A stretch of DNA of 64,000 nucleotides, taken from the NCBI RefSeq assembly GCF_958979055.1, contig NC_084889.1:32925261-32989260 (forward strand). The letters are read 5' to 3'. Below, piece by piece: positions 24,266 to 35,626 of the stretch. The notes beneath the pieces were generated by a model. The model had not been told where the DNA came from. It did not search any database and was given only the letters and a program-made list of their open reading frames with translations. Each line of letters begins with the position of its first letter. Position 1 is the stretch's first letter. Source of the stretch: Alnus glutinosa (taxonomy: Eukaryota; Streptophyta; Magnoliopsida; Fagales; Betulaceae). Made by a program: the position numbers and the translations under genes.

Positions 24266-24378
24266 TTTTATGTATTACCTATCACTTACTAAGGTAACTT
24301 TTTAAAATAAGTAATGATTTAATTTGTCAAATATAATATATAAGCAGAATCATTATACACAATTACATAATCTGATAT

Positions 24379-25167
24379 GGACAGAAATTTTCTACAAATT
24401 GGTTTGTAGGAAATTTCTTACAACTTACATATAAAAATGACATGTATCTTTTAAACATGTGAGAAACACATGTTTTTTTATTAATGCTATTAAAAAAGCA
24501 TGTAAGAAGCACATGTTATTTAAATAACATGTGTTTCTCACATGCTGTGACGTTTCACATCGCCTGGGAATGAGGATGTGCTTATATGTATAAATGCACC
24601 CTTTATAACACTACGCGTTTTAAAGCCGTGATGACCATAAACCTATCAGAACTCCGCAACTAAGCGTGCTTCTGCGAAAGCAGTACCAGGATGGGTGACA
24701 TCCTGTCTGGTTCGGGGGAGCCAAAAGCGGACAATATTGTGTCATTGGGGTGGGTCGTTACAAATGGTATTAGAACCATTGCCCAGCTTGAGATGGTGGG
24801 AGCGTGCACACGCCCAGTGAGGGACACTAGCGGAGACGTTAGGTCCAAAGAGGGGGTGATTGTGACGTCTCACATCGCTTGTGAATGAGGATGTGCTTAT
24901 ATGTATAAATGCATCATTTATGACACAATGCGTTTTAAAGCCGTGATGACCATGAACCTATCAGAACTCCGCAGTTAAGCGTGCTTCTGCGAGAGCAGTA
25001 TCGGCCAAGATGGGTGACCTTCTGGGAAGTCTGGTTTGGGGGAGCCAAAAGCGGACAATATTGTGTCATTGAGAGTGGGTCGTTACACATGCCAAGAGAT
25101 GCATGTCAATCTTATATATAGGTTGTAAAAAATTTCTTACAAATCGATTTGTAAGAAATTTATATCC
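24379..25167. mobile_element. Foldback element hosting a Cassandra TRIM
   Basis: The ends GGACAGAAATTTTCTACAAA ... GTAGGAAATTTCTTACAA and the inverse TTGTAAAAAATTTCTTACAA ... AAATTTATATCC form terminal inverted repeats of about 45 bp. Unit A lacks the element (near 18138). The Cassandra element at 24546-25087 lies inside it. Confidence 0.75.
24546..25087 (+). mobile_element. Cassandra TRIM retrotransposon (5S-bearing LTRs)
   Basis: Whole-looking non-autonomous LTR element. The LTRs are 24546-24762 and 24861-25087, each starting TGTGACG and ending GTTACA. The flanking 5-bp duplication is CATGC (24541-24545, 25088-25092). Right after the 5' LTR comes a primer-binding site like the complement of initiator tRNA-Met (GGTATTAGAACC), and before the 3' LTR a purine tract (AAAGAGGGGG). 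The interior is only 98 bp with no coding capacity, as in this family. Each LTR carries a 5S-rRNA-like stretch (ATCAGAACTCCGCA, AAGCGTGCTT, GGATGGGTGAC). LTRs differ moderately, so it is not very recent. Confidence 0.93.
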
Positions 25168-25979
25168 TAAACATATGATATATATCATAAGGTTGGTATC
25201 ATATGTGGCCTAAAGTTGAACACCAAGTTGATGCCCATCCATTACTCCATAAAATATTGCCAATAAAATAAAGCTCTTCTACAACGTAAAAAACTATTTT
25301 TACTCTTATGTTATAACTTATATCAAAATACTTTCAACCAAAACACCAAAAACAATTCTTAAAAAAAGTTATCAAACACCACCTGAATTTTTGGGAAATG
25401 CTCTACTTTTTAAATTTTCATCTCCAAAAATAATTTCTAAATAATGTGTCATCATCCTATGAGATGCATGTTGACACATTTTTCAAAATAATAAATCTTA
25501 TCTATGATTGACACATTATTTGAAAATTAATTTTTAAGAAAAAAATTTAGTAAATGTAGCACTTCTCTAATTTTTTTGGATCTTGAATGGCAAGCGAAGA
25601 GAAGCCGCATAATGGGAGATGAAAAGACACTGATAATTAATAAGGACTATTAGGGGTGAAAAAAGGGTAATTGTATCATCGCTAATTGTAACAGTAATTG
25701 TCTTAGGCAATTGGACTAGTTTGCTAATTGCCCTTGCACCACCCTAGGCGATTAGCGATTATAAAATGGCTCGAACGGCTCTACAAGGCAACGGTGCTAG
25801 CCAGAGGATGCTTTGCGCTCATATTTTTTTTCACATGCGCTGCATCACCCAGTGGTTCCCCAAGAATTCTTCTTGCCCCACATGCGTTGCTTTTTTGATT
25901 TATTTCTTTCTTTTAGCTAGCTAGATGTTTGGCCATCGCAACTAGTCAGAGCCAATCATAATGTTATGTTAATAAATAG
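25168..25979. other. Unit B intergenic DNA
   Basis: Aligned with unit A at 18150-18850 for its first part. 25690-25900 is not in unit A and shows no gene. Confidence 0.45.
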
Positions 25980-26810
25980 GGTGAAATACGTTTTTACTCC
26001 ATGTGATTTAACACCTTTATTTTTTAGCTTGTGTAATTCATTTCGTATCGTGGATGGTATTTGATTTATGGCTAAAAACAGAGATGGTACTTCCGTTCAA
26101 AATTCCGTCTAAAAATTGACGGAAATCTATGTTAACACCTATAAGATGATGACACGTGTCCTATGCCTAATTAAAAATTAAAAATAAAAATTATAAAACT
26201 TTTAAAAAAATAAAAGAAATAAATATTTTATTTTATTTTTAAAAAAAGAAAAAAGAGGAAGGGTGGCTCGAGCACCCCCCCCCTTATGGTCAGTTTGGAA
26301 GTAGCTGAACCACCTCCATTTGGCATGGGTTGGCCGAACCACCCCCATGACCCTTGCCCTAAGGGCCAAACCTTAAACCAACCTCTCTCTCTCTCTCTCT
26401 CTCTCTCTTCTTCTTCTTCTTCTTCTTCTTCTTCTTTTTTTTTTTTTTTTTTTTTTTTTTTCTTTATTTATTTCTCTTTGGCCTTGTGGGGTGGCCAGCC
26501 ATGGGGTGGTTCGGCCACCCCAAGACCAGTCGATCTGGGGTGTTTCAACCACCCCAAAACCGGCCATGAGAGTGGCTCAGCCATCCCTCTTCTTCTTCTT
26601 CTTTTTTTTTTTTTTTTTTTTCTCCTTTTTCAATTTTTTTTAAAACTTTTTAAGTTTTTATTATTTTTAGTTTTTTAATGTATAGAACACGTGTCAATTT
26701 CTTGGAGATGTTGACGTGGACTTCGGTAAATTTTTGGATGGAAGTATCATCTCTGTCTTTAACCATAAATGAGACACCATCTACGACAGGAAATGAACCA
26801 TAGGGGAAAG
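25980..26810. mobile_element. Foldback element with GGCC-rich core, unit B
   Basis: The left arm (about 26060-26165: GATGGTACTTCCGTT, TTGACGGAAATC, GACACGTGTC) is mirrored by the right arm at 26685-26770 (CACGTGTCAATTT, TTCGGTAAATTTTTGGATGG). The core at 26265-26590 has GGTGGC/GGCCACCCC motifs and CT, TTC and T runs. It is the single-copy relative of 18905-19590; the left arm is missing in unit A. Confidence 0.65.
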
Positions 26811-26927
26811 GGGAAAATTGTTTGTTTTTTATTTTTTCAATGCAGGGAAAGGAAAAGGGGAAAATAATTGTTATGTTAAAATTTATTTCATGACCTTCAT
26901 CTCTACCATCTGACATACAATGTCTGT

Positions 26928-28097
26928 TAGAGCATTCACTATGGGTTATTTAAAATCCATTGTAAATCTACAATACATAAGAAAGCCACAAAAAAGCTCT
27001 TCCATCGGCTTCTCTATCCCAACGCCAGTTTAGATTTGTTCAAGATTTGTGAACAATGCAACGCCCCATGTGGTATTGCACTATTCACAAATCTATCGAT
27101 TTTTTTTTTTAATGAGTGTTTTTCTCACTTTCTTCCTCTTTCCCATAACTTTCTTTCTCGTGCCGGCAATCTCTCTACGAAGTATAGGCAAGCTCGTCGT
27201 CGCTGGCTCAGGGATTGGAGATCTCAACGGTGACGACTGCTGGATCGTCAGGCTGGTACACGTCCGTATTCGTCTAGAGCTTCAAAGTCGGCTAGAGCTG
27301 AAGCGATCTGGCGAGCTCATTGTCTCTGGCTCAGGGGTTAGAGATCTCGACGGTGACAACTACCGGATTGCCGAGCTGGTCTTTAAAGTCGGCCGGAGCT
27401 AGAGTGATTTGGCGAGCTCGTCGTCGCTAGCTTGGAAATCTCGACTGTGACCAAAGCTCAATCTTCATTTTCTTCGTCCTGATCACAGTTTTAACATAAA
27501 GAATAAAAAAAATATATTAAAAATGATTATTTTCATAAAATAGATAAAAATCTAAGGCCCTGTTTGATATCCTCTTTCCCTTTCCCTTCTCCCTCCCCTT
27601 CCCTGACGCGCACTGACAGGAGAGACTTTTGGCAAAAGGGCTGAAAAAATTCAACCAACTTTTTCATGAAATGACATGCTTTTTTCTCGTTTTACCCCTA
27701 TACACAGCGTTTATATTGCAAAAAAAAAATTTCCTGCCAGGGGTAGAATGGGTAAAACAAAACAGGCTTTTTTTTTACCCATTTTACCCCTGTATATGAC
27801 TGTTTAAGCTGCTGAATTTTTTTCCATGTCAGGAGTAAAATAGAAAAAAAAAAAAAAAAAAAAAAAAAAAGGGTTGTTCCATCTTGGAAAATGGCTGAAT
27901 TTGTTCAGCCTCCTGCGAAAAGCCAATCCTGTCGGTGCGCGTCAGGGAAGGGGAAGGAGAAGGGAAAGAAGATATCAAACAGGGCCTAAATAATCGGTTG
28001 GAGGGTAGTTTTGAAAATGATTAGCTAAACTAGCAAAAAGTAAATTTTGATTATCTAGAATAGATAAAAATTTGCATCGTCCAATATGAATACTCTT
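26928..28097. mobile_element. MULE-like element, unit B copy
   Basis: Counterpart of 19814-20553, with ends TTAGAGCATTCACTATGG and CCAATATGAATACTCTTA. GC-rich internal repeats of about 100 bp lie at 27185-27445. It is interrupted by the MITE at 27556-27986. Confidence 0.65.
27556..27986. mobile_element. Tourist-type (PIF/Harbinger) MITE
   Basis: Terminal repeats GGCCCTGTTTGATATC and GATATCAAACAGGGCC are exact complements, and TAA is duplicated at 27553-27555 and 27987-27989. Unit A has one TAA at the matching place (about 20443-20445), an empty site. Subterminal GACGCGCACTGACAGG and its inverse lie further in. The interior has an A28 run and no gene. Confidence 0.93.
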
Positions 28098-28445
28098 ACA
28101 ACTTATTCCAAAACGCTATTGTTTTTTTCTTTCTTTGAAGAAATAAAGAGATATTTGAGAGGAGTAATATTGCTAGGGACGATAAAGAAGCTTGAAATAA
28201 AATTCAAAATAAGCAGAAAAAAAAAATGCTATGCGATTATTGAGTTGCAAACACTTTTCTGGGTTAAAAAAGTGAAAAAAAAAAAAAAAAAAAAAAGAGA
28301 AAAGAAAAGAAAAAGTGTGAAAACTCCACACGGGCCTTGTACCCAGCTTTTCTCCAAAATTTTGATGGAAACTGTCGTAATGCCACATTAACACCAATTA
28401 TATTATGACCCATGTCACTTATAATAATAAAAATTTATAAAATAT

Positions 28446-28754
28446 AAAATATAATGTTTTCCCTTTTATTATATAGTGAGAACAATTAGAAGTTAAATCA
28501 TAACTTTTTCTAAAAGCTTTTGCTTATAGGAAAATACAAATTTAATCATTTAATCAATACTTTAACGTTCCACCTCATATATAGACTCAAATTCCCTTTT
28601 AATAGGTGAGATCAACACGCAACATATTTAATTGGGAGGTGAATTGATGAAGTCAAAGTTTGAACTCAAGACATTTGATTCTAATAATAAGTTAAAATTA
28701 TCACTTATTGCAAAAGCTTTTAACTTATACAAATTTAATCAAACAGAAGTAATA

Positions 28755-28790
<36 letters not shown>

Positions 28791-29487
28791 ATGGTTTGGT
28801 TTTGGTCCAGTTGAAGTTGGGATTGGAAACATATCCCATAATAAAACATGTGTCTTAATCTCAAAAAATCTAATTTCAGCTTGAGATGGTTGAATCACTC
28901 ATACAACACCTTTTTTTTTTTTTTTTAATTATTATTATTATTATTTTTTATTAAAGCACTAACAATAGTTTTTCTAAATCTCATTCCCTTCCATGCATGT
29001 AAGAAAAACTTGTAAGAAACCATTTGAATCAGATTCCCTTATTATTCACTAAGCTAAAGAAACATCAAGAGAATTAAAAGTAAACTGTACCCTACATCTA
29101 GAGAAACAAAAATTGTTCCCTTAACATTATTTAATATAAAAAAAAATTTATTTCCTCTTTCATTCATCTAGCATTTATTTAAAATATTATTTAAATGATT
29201 TCTCTTTCATATTTTTTTTTTCTCTTACTATTTAATTTAAAAAATATTTAAATAGTATAAGGAAATAACAAGAAAAGCTATTGTTGAGTGCATTTAAATA
29301 GGGAAGTAAAAAGTGTTTTTATTTCCTAAATTAAGGAAAAGTTGAAGGAAAACTACTGCTAGTGCTCTTATATGAAGACTGATACATGAGGTTAATATTT
29401 TAACAAGAGTAATGCCAGAAATTTCATTTTTATTCAACTATCACATAATGTTGATGTGACAGTCCCATACAACCCTTGGATCAACCA

Positions 29488-29525
<38 letters not shown>

Positions 29526-30263
29526 AAAAATTAGTTGGGATTGCATTGTAAGATAAAAATGTTATATATATTAATATTAGAAATTATATTTTTATCTCAC
29601 AATATTAACGTGACAGCCTCAACTAACCATTGAATCAATTATTATTGAAAAGAATAAAAATAAAGGTCGATTAAGAATGCATGTCAACCTCATTAAATAA
29701 TTCTAGCTTTACTCCTTTTAATAACTAACATAACAAAACTATGAAATCACTATAGCAATCCTCCGAATCTAAAGTAAATAGGATTAAGAGCATGCAATCG
29801 TTTTGAGAATTCTCCAAGGATTCAAGACAAGCCGACAAGGCATCCCATTCCTTGATCTTCTTTCAAGGGAAAAAGATGTGAATTTGATCCTTTAAACAAA
29901 ATGAATGGCCTCTTTATTCTTTTCTACTAGCATATCCTAAAAGAAGCCGATCACCACCCAACGAAGAGAAGAATACAGGAAAGAAAAGCGAACATGAAAA
30001 GAATCTGCAAACTTTTTTTCTTGCTCAGAATTGGATTCCCATTCTAAGAACCCAACACCAGGTTTTTTTTTTGTTGGTGGACAGTATTTTTTTATCATAC
30101 TAGGGGAGCTTTGTCTCCCCCATCAAAAGAACCTCCACTATAAAATGAGATTTTACTTCTTGTGAGTCCTCAGAGCCTTAATCAATAGCAGCCTAAAACC
30201 CCTTCCTCTTCCCTCAACACCCACCACCTTAAAAGTGTTGGTCCAAAACAAAAGCAAGAGCAC
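28446..30263. other. Intergenic AT-rich DNA
   Basis: Holds an (AT)n tract at 28758-28787, a T17 run with ATT repeats near 28910-28950 and an A29 run near 29493. A degenerate inverted repeat around 29410-29640 (TTTCATTTTTATTCAAC against AATTATATTTTTATCTCAC-like arms) may be an old MITE. No gene seen; the last 100 bp is the likely promoter and 5' UTR of the next gene. Confidence 0.5.
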
Positions 30264-30781
30264 ATGAGGAAAGAATTACTTATATGGCTCTTCTTCATTG
30301 TGTCCCTCAAAGTTCTTTCGTATTCAGCATGTGAAAGCACTTTCACCAAAAAAGCTGGAGATAGGTCATCTTCAAAGCTCCCAAAACAGCTTAACTGTAA
30401 GAATGATGTTAAAGGTACTACAACTTTTACAACAAGTATTCTCACAAACTGATGTAATAGTTTATAATTGATAAAATGATTTAAGTAAAAGATATTCAGT
30501 GTATTTCTAACTAGATTTCGTTCTATTCAGATTTATATGGCTCGGTCAACAAACCAAACAGAGAAGGTGATCAAAGAACACATGGGGCAGATCAAGCAGC
30601 TCATCATTTAAGGGTTTTCCGAAAGGCAAAAGTAGTTTATGGGGGTGCCAATAACGTTAAGCCCCCCAACACTCGTAGACGAAGTGGAGCAAGCTCCTTG
30701 TTAATTAAACCCTCTTCTGGGTTTTCTGTGGTGCTCAGGCATGTTATATTTGGATTGTTGACGTCTGTTTTCTTCTTTTGA
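30264..30781 (+). CDS. Small secreted/membrane-anchored protein, two exons
   Basis: Exons 30264-30396 and 30531-30781 (donor GTAAGA, acceptor TATTCAG) give 127 residues. Family not named by me. It has a signal peptide (LLIWLFFIVSLKVLSYSAC), a hydrophilic middle, a basic block (RVFRKAKVVYGGANNV), then RRRSGASSLL and a hydrophobic C-terminal tail (VLRHVIFGLLTSVFFF). This order of parts matches copies A and B, so it may be a diverged relative, though sequence identity is low. Reading through without splicing stops soon after the donor. A peptide precursor or GPI-type surface protein is possible; function is not known. Confidence 0.78.
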
Positions 30782-31863
30782 ATGGCATGGGTGGTTGTCT
30801 AAAACGTAAGTTTAAGCTTCAAAGAGGGGAAAGGAAAAATTGTTGCAAGATGTGATCATTTAACTTCATTTTTCTCTTCTTTTGATCAATGTTAAGGACT
30901 AACCTTTTCAATTGATTAGATCTCCAACCCTTCGTCTCCTGGTCTTTTTGTTTTCCTGAGCAAATGATACATAAAACAAAAGAAAAATGCAAACAAAAAA
31001 AGGGAAAGGGGCAGAACTGGCTAGGGGGGTTAATGTTACTAATAGGAACCACAATCACAGGGAGGAGAGAAGAAATGAGAATGTTTCTACTTTGGTCAGT
31101 AGAGACAGTTCATTTAGCAAAGTTTATGCACAGATGACAGATCAATTAGCATTGTGATGATCTTTACAAAAAGACCAAACCAAAACGAAGTTCAAACGCT
31201 GGTGAATTTCAAAGATACAAGGTTCTAATTACCACTCCAGAGGTAGGTCCTAATTGAAAAAGATAGACACAATAACTAACTTTCTCTCTTGGGCTTACAA
31301 GTTACAACCAAAAAAAAAAAAAAATTTCTTCTCTCTTCATTTATCTCAATTCTTTTCATCTTAGAGATTTCTAATCACACACAAGATGCAAGCATGGACT
31401 TTACCACATTAAATGACAAACCAATACATCAAAGGAAGTTACTCCTAGGTCATGAAGAGGAAGACATAATTTGAAAATAATTTCAACGACTTCCACTAAG
31501 TTTGTTGATGCAACATTTCGCACGGCTGGATCGGACGATGGGTCACCTGCAAAATAAAGAAAAAAGTCACTAGAAAAACCATATCCCCAGGGGACCAGGG
31601 AGCCTCCGATATTTAAGTCAATAAATTTGTTTGAGAATAAATTGAATGGAGATAGTTTGAGGAGAGAAAGGACAATTACCTGATTTCTAGAGAGGGTGGC
31701 CCCTTAAAGTTGGCCCATAGATGCTTGCCACGTGGTGGGCCGTAGCCGTTTATCAATTGACTGATTACTTGCCATTAGTGTGGTGTTTGAGTAGGGCCCA
31801 TTGATTATTTATATCCACACCATAGTTTGAATAGGGCCCTAAAGCCTAAAGCCTCATATTATA
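30782..31863. other. Intergenic DNA
   Basis: 3' flank of the small protein gene, then AT-rich DNA with an A15 run near 31309. No gene or clear element seen. Confidence 0.5.
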
Positions 31864-32172
31864 GGGCTTGTTTGGCAAGTGACATTACAGAACAGAACAT
31901 AACAGAGTAGTGGGTTGTTAATTTTTGAAATTAGTAAAAAGTGATGATGTGATATAAAATAAAAAGAATTTGTATAAAAAAGTGAAAAAGTTTTGTATCG
32001 TAGTGAATTTTTTTATTTGAATAGTAATAAAAAATTATTGATGTGATATAAAAAAGTGAAAAAAAAAATGAGAATGTTTTGATGTTGATTAGTAGTGAAA
32101 AATATATAAAAAAAAAGAAAAAAAAGAAAAAAAAAAGTACATGTAATGTATTGTTCCTTGACAAACAAGCCC
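31864..32172. mobile_element. MITE with GGGCTTGTTTGG ends
   Basis: Terminal inverted repeats GGGCTTGTTTGGCAA and TTGACAAACAAGCCC, bordered by ATA on both sides. The interior is AT-rich and non-coding, with A/T runs. Superfamily uncertain. Confidence 0.7.
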
Positions 32173-32738
32173 ATAGTTACAGTCAAAGAGATCTCAATTA
32201 CATCATGTCTCTAAAGAGGTTTTAGCCCATTGACGGGTTTCTGAAGAGTTGTTCAGCACTCAGGCTGTAAATTCCTTCAGACAATCGAGAGAGACAATAG
32301 GGTTTCTGAAGAGTTCTTGGGCAGGCCTAAGTCCAAGAGTAGCCACTAGGCAGAGCAATTTTTATTTTCAAGAGCATGGAAGGCGCTTCCAAGAATCCAC
32401 TTAATCACCAGATCAGCTTTTCATTTACAGTGAAAAAGCAATGCCATATGATGATACAGACATTTAATAACCATATATTTTGTAAATTCCAATCCACCAT
32501 ACAAGTGTAAAAGAAAGTATCGTTCTTGATACCCAAATGTATTATAAATCAAACAGAACAGAACAGAACAAACATTACAGAAACCAAAGTACATGTGGCG
32601 TTGGACATGGAATAAATATACATATACTGTAACCTGGCTACAGAACCCTTGTTAGTTAAGAGCTACATAGACCAGCAAACACAATATGCTTTCCCAAAAA
32701 TGACCAAATTGCAATGATATTGTTATCCACTTGCCTGA
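32173..32738. other. 3' flank of the F-box gene
   Basis: Probably the 3' UTR and downstream DNA of the minus-strand SKIP1 gene. A (CAGAA)n-like stretch lies at 32551-32575. Nothing else seen. Confidence 0.5.
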
Positions 32739-34590
32739 TCAAATTCGGAAGACATCTGTTTGAAACCTCTCATCATACAAACTCCAATGGCCATACCTCT
32801 CCATGTGAAAGACCGTACTTGGAATATAGAAATTTGGCTTTTTGATCTCCAAATCCTTCAGACCCAATGATGCATTAGCAATATCCCTACTAGTCAAGGT
32901 CATACAACCAGACAAATCTAAGTACTTGAGGTTCGGACACCCTTCACATATCAAAGTAAGGCCCCTAACAGACAACTTGGAGAACTGAATTTCAAGTTGC
33001 TCCAAATAAGGCATGGAGCTCCCAATAGAAGCAGCTTCTGAGTCCCCATCTTGAGGACAAGCATTTAGATACTCATTAGGAACAACTCCTACATGTTCGG
33101 AAGGATCAAGCCAATTCATAAGGTTTCGCTTCAGAACTCTAAGGTTCGGGCAATTCTTTCCAATCAATACCAAGGACTCATGAGATATCTCATAGCAGTA
33201 GCTGACATCCAGTTCCCTAAGATTGGTGCATCGAGAAGCTATCTTAGCCATTGATCTATCAGTAACATTCGGGCAATTCTTGATTGAAAGGACCTGAAGA
33301 TTTGGGCACCTGAAAATGCAAATACATGACAAAATTCAATTCATTTATTTATATCCTAATGAACCAACAACGACCTTAACAAAAAACTCAGACCAAAAAA
33401 GAGGTAAGGCCAAAAGTTCAACCCCATCATTCGCACTCCGACCTATTAATAAACCGTAATGGGTGCAATTTAGCAAAACTAATTTCATGATTCTTTTTAT
33501 CATACGTTTTCTGGCAACACAATTCCCTCTCAATTTGAACTGAAAAAACAAATGGAACAAACGGTTCGTAATGCACTTTCAGATTACTGTAAAGTACAAG
33601 TAGACTTCACTAAGAAACTAATCATCTTCCTTTATGCAAGAAAAGAGGTGGTTTTTCCCTGCTCTGTAACTACCAATAACCTTCTCTCTCGTAATCTCGC
33701 CACACTCCACACAACTGCCATTCTTAGCATCCTAAATGCATTACTACGTAAGTACGAATGGCCTACCTACATGCTTTTTGACTTTAGACAACCATAATAG
33801 CAGCCATATCACATAAGCCATGTTACATGATCTTCCACTATCGACTAAGCTTAGGCCTTGAAGAAATATTTGGTACAAACAGATTCAAACTTTAGCATTA
33901 CAATAAAACTACCCACATAAAAAAGCTCACACTATGAAAAAGAGAAAATATTAGGATGAGTCTCAGTTCTCTCATTCAAATAACTGACCCACCACACAAC
34001 ACTAAGGAAACAAAAGTCCAAACCTTGTGGCAAAAGCCTATTATATAATTCAATTAAAAGTTTTTTTTTTTTTTTTTATAAGTATAATTCAATTAAAAGT
34101 TAAAAAAGCAAAAACACAAAAACCCAATTCAACCACACTACCATCAAAGATTCAAACACTCAAAACAACTCAAAGCAAAAAAAAAAAAAATCAACATACA
34201 TCTGTGTGTGTGTGTGTGATTATTTGTACACCTTTCAGCGGCGAATAAAAGAGAGCGATCAGAGCAGTGACGGGTGCGAATCTCAGAGAGAAACCCATCG
34301 CTCCAAACGACGATGGATTGGAGCATGGAGTCTATCTTCCTCTCGAACTCGGGGGTCCACCAGCGAGACGATTCGAACGCCGAGCCAAAGTGGGGCTCGA
34401 TGTCGAACGCCGAGTGAAGAGAAGCGTCCATGCAGGCTTGGAGCCACGGCTTGCACACCAGCATGGCTCCGCGCCACCGGTGCTCCAGGGTGAGCCGCGA
34501 GAGGACGTTGGTCAGGCACTCCTGGGTCAACTCGGCCCAGTCGGGTCCGGGTCCGGAATCGGACTCTTCTTCTCCTTCATTGTTATCCAT
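32739..34590 (-). CDS. SKIP1: F-box protein SKIP1
   Basis: Exons 34232-34590 and 32739-33309 join GCTGAAAG to GTGCCCAA across one GT-AG intron and give 309 residues. Residues about 17-55 are the F-box (DWAELTQECLTNVLSRLTLE, then CKPWL). Leucine-rich repeats follow (CPNLQVLSIKNCPNVTDRSM, LRELDVSYCYEIS, CPNLKYLDLSGC). The end, RYGHWSLYDERFQTDVFRI, is typical of plant SKIP1. F-box proteins bind SKP1/ASK adaptors in SCF ubiquitin ligases and choose the protein to be degraded; SKIP1 was named for SKP1 binding. The length fits the family. The intron holds a GT run and T/A runs. No damage seen. Confidence 0.93.
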
Positions 34591-35626
34591 TTCGAGGGTT
34601 GTTGGTTTGAGAGAGGTCTAGTTAAGGTCGTTATTTGTTTTGGTTGGACATGTTATTTTTGGTGTGGACATGATTAATGTTAGGATTTTTTTTTTTCTTC
34701 TTCTTTTAATGTTAAAATAGTTTTTAAAATTATTATTGACTTTAGAATATAAATTATTATTAAATTTAGAATATATCACTACTAATTTTGACCAAATCAT
34801 TAGCCTAAAAGTCACATTAAAATATTGAGAGAATAAAAAAAAAAAAAATTCTTATCCTTACTCGGTGTGGACAGCTTCAGCCTTCAGCTTCTCTACCCAC
34901 CTGGCGACACACGTGTAGCTCTCTAATTTTATCTATTTTTTAATCCAATTATTTTGAACACACAATTCAACGTAACAACTTGAAAAACACTTATCCCAAT
35001 TCTAAGGGGGACGATAAAATTACAATTCTTATGTAATTATTCACAACCCCAGGATATATTAGGTAACAAAAATGATATTTGTACAACACAGTACAACAAT
35101 TTCACAACACTCCTTCACATGAGAGTGGGCTTGTACAACAACTTCACAACACCCTCTCACATGAGAGTGGGACTCAGATACGCCCACTCTTATGTGAGGG
35201 GGTGTTGTGAAGTTGTACCTGTGTAGTGTAAGAATCAATCCTTATTGGGTAAAACTCACATGCATGAATCTCACCTTATGTTTTTTTGATTGTGAAATAA
35301 TTATGCAATATGAGTTGTACATGAATCATTTCTCTAATTCTAATGGTTCATTTCATAATAAGCGGTGAGGACTCCCATTGGAGCTCAATTTTGGCTGAAA
35401 GTGAATGATTTCATCTTGTAGTCGTGGTATTATGAGTAATATGGATTCAGAGAAAATATGCTCCCAACTGTATGGGTTTTATTAAATGAAAGTTTATAAA
35501 ATAAATACTTGGGTGTTAACTGTTAACCAAATTGCTGAGAATAAATCAGAACATAGAATAGCATCCACATCCGGTTCTTAAAAAATATTAAAATGAGACG
35601 AAAACACTCTGTATCTGTTGCACTAA
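34591..35626. other. Upstream region of the F-box gene
   Basis: AT-rich, presumably the SKIP1 promoter in its first few hundred bases. It contains the MITE at 35074-35237. No gene seen. Confidence 0.5.
35074..35237. mobile_element. Foldback MITE with doubled left arm
   Basis: ACAACTTCACAACACCCTCT and CACATGAGAGTGGG (35139-35170) pair with CCCACTCTTATGTGAGGGGG and GTGTTGTGAAGTTGT (35183-35217). A second left-arm-like copy lies at 35090-35130, so one arm has been repeated. Confidence 0.7.

Larger units (their letters stand above)
21529..28445. repeat. Tandem segmental duplication, unit B
   Basis: Direct-orientation copy of unit A, about 6.9 kb, carrying the second secreted-protein gene. It is longer mainly through its own insertions at 22200-22545, 22574-22948, 24102-24265, 24379-25167 and 27556-27986. 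For several of these, unit A keeps the uninterrupted site. Confidence 0.85.

Noticed and set aside
24600-25040. Two 5S rRNA-like stretches as functional 5S genes
   Set aside because: Each lies inside an LTR of a Cassandra element and differs from canonical 5S, so they are parts of the element.
34206-34677. Plus-strand open frames opposite SKIP1 exon 1
   Set aside because: They are GC-driven shadows of the F-box coding exon on the other strand.
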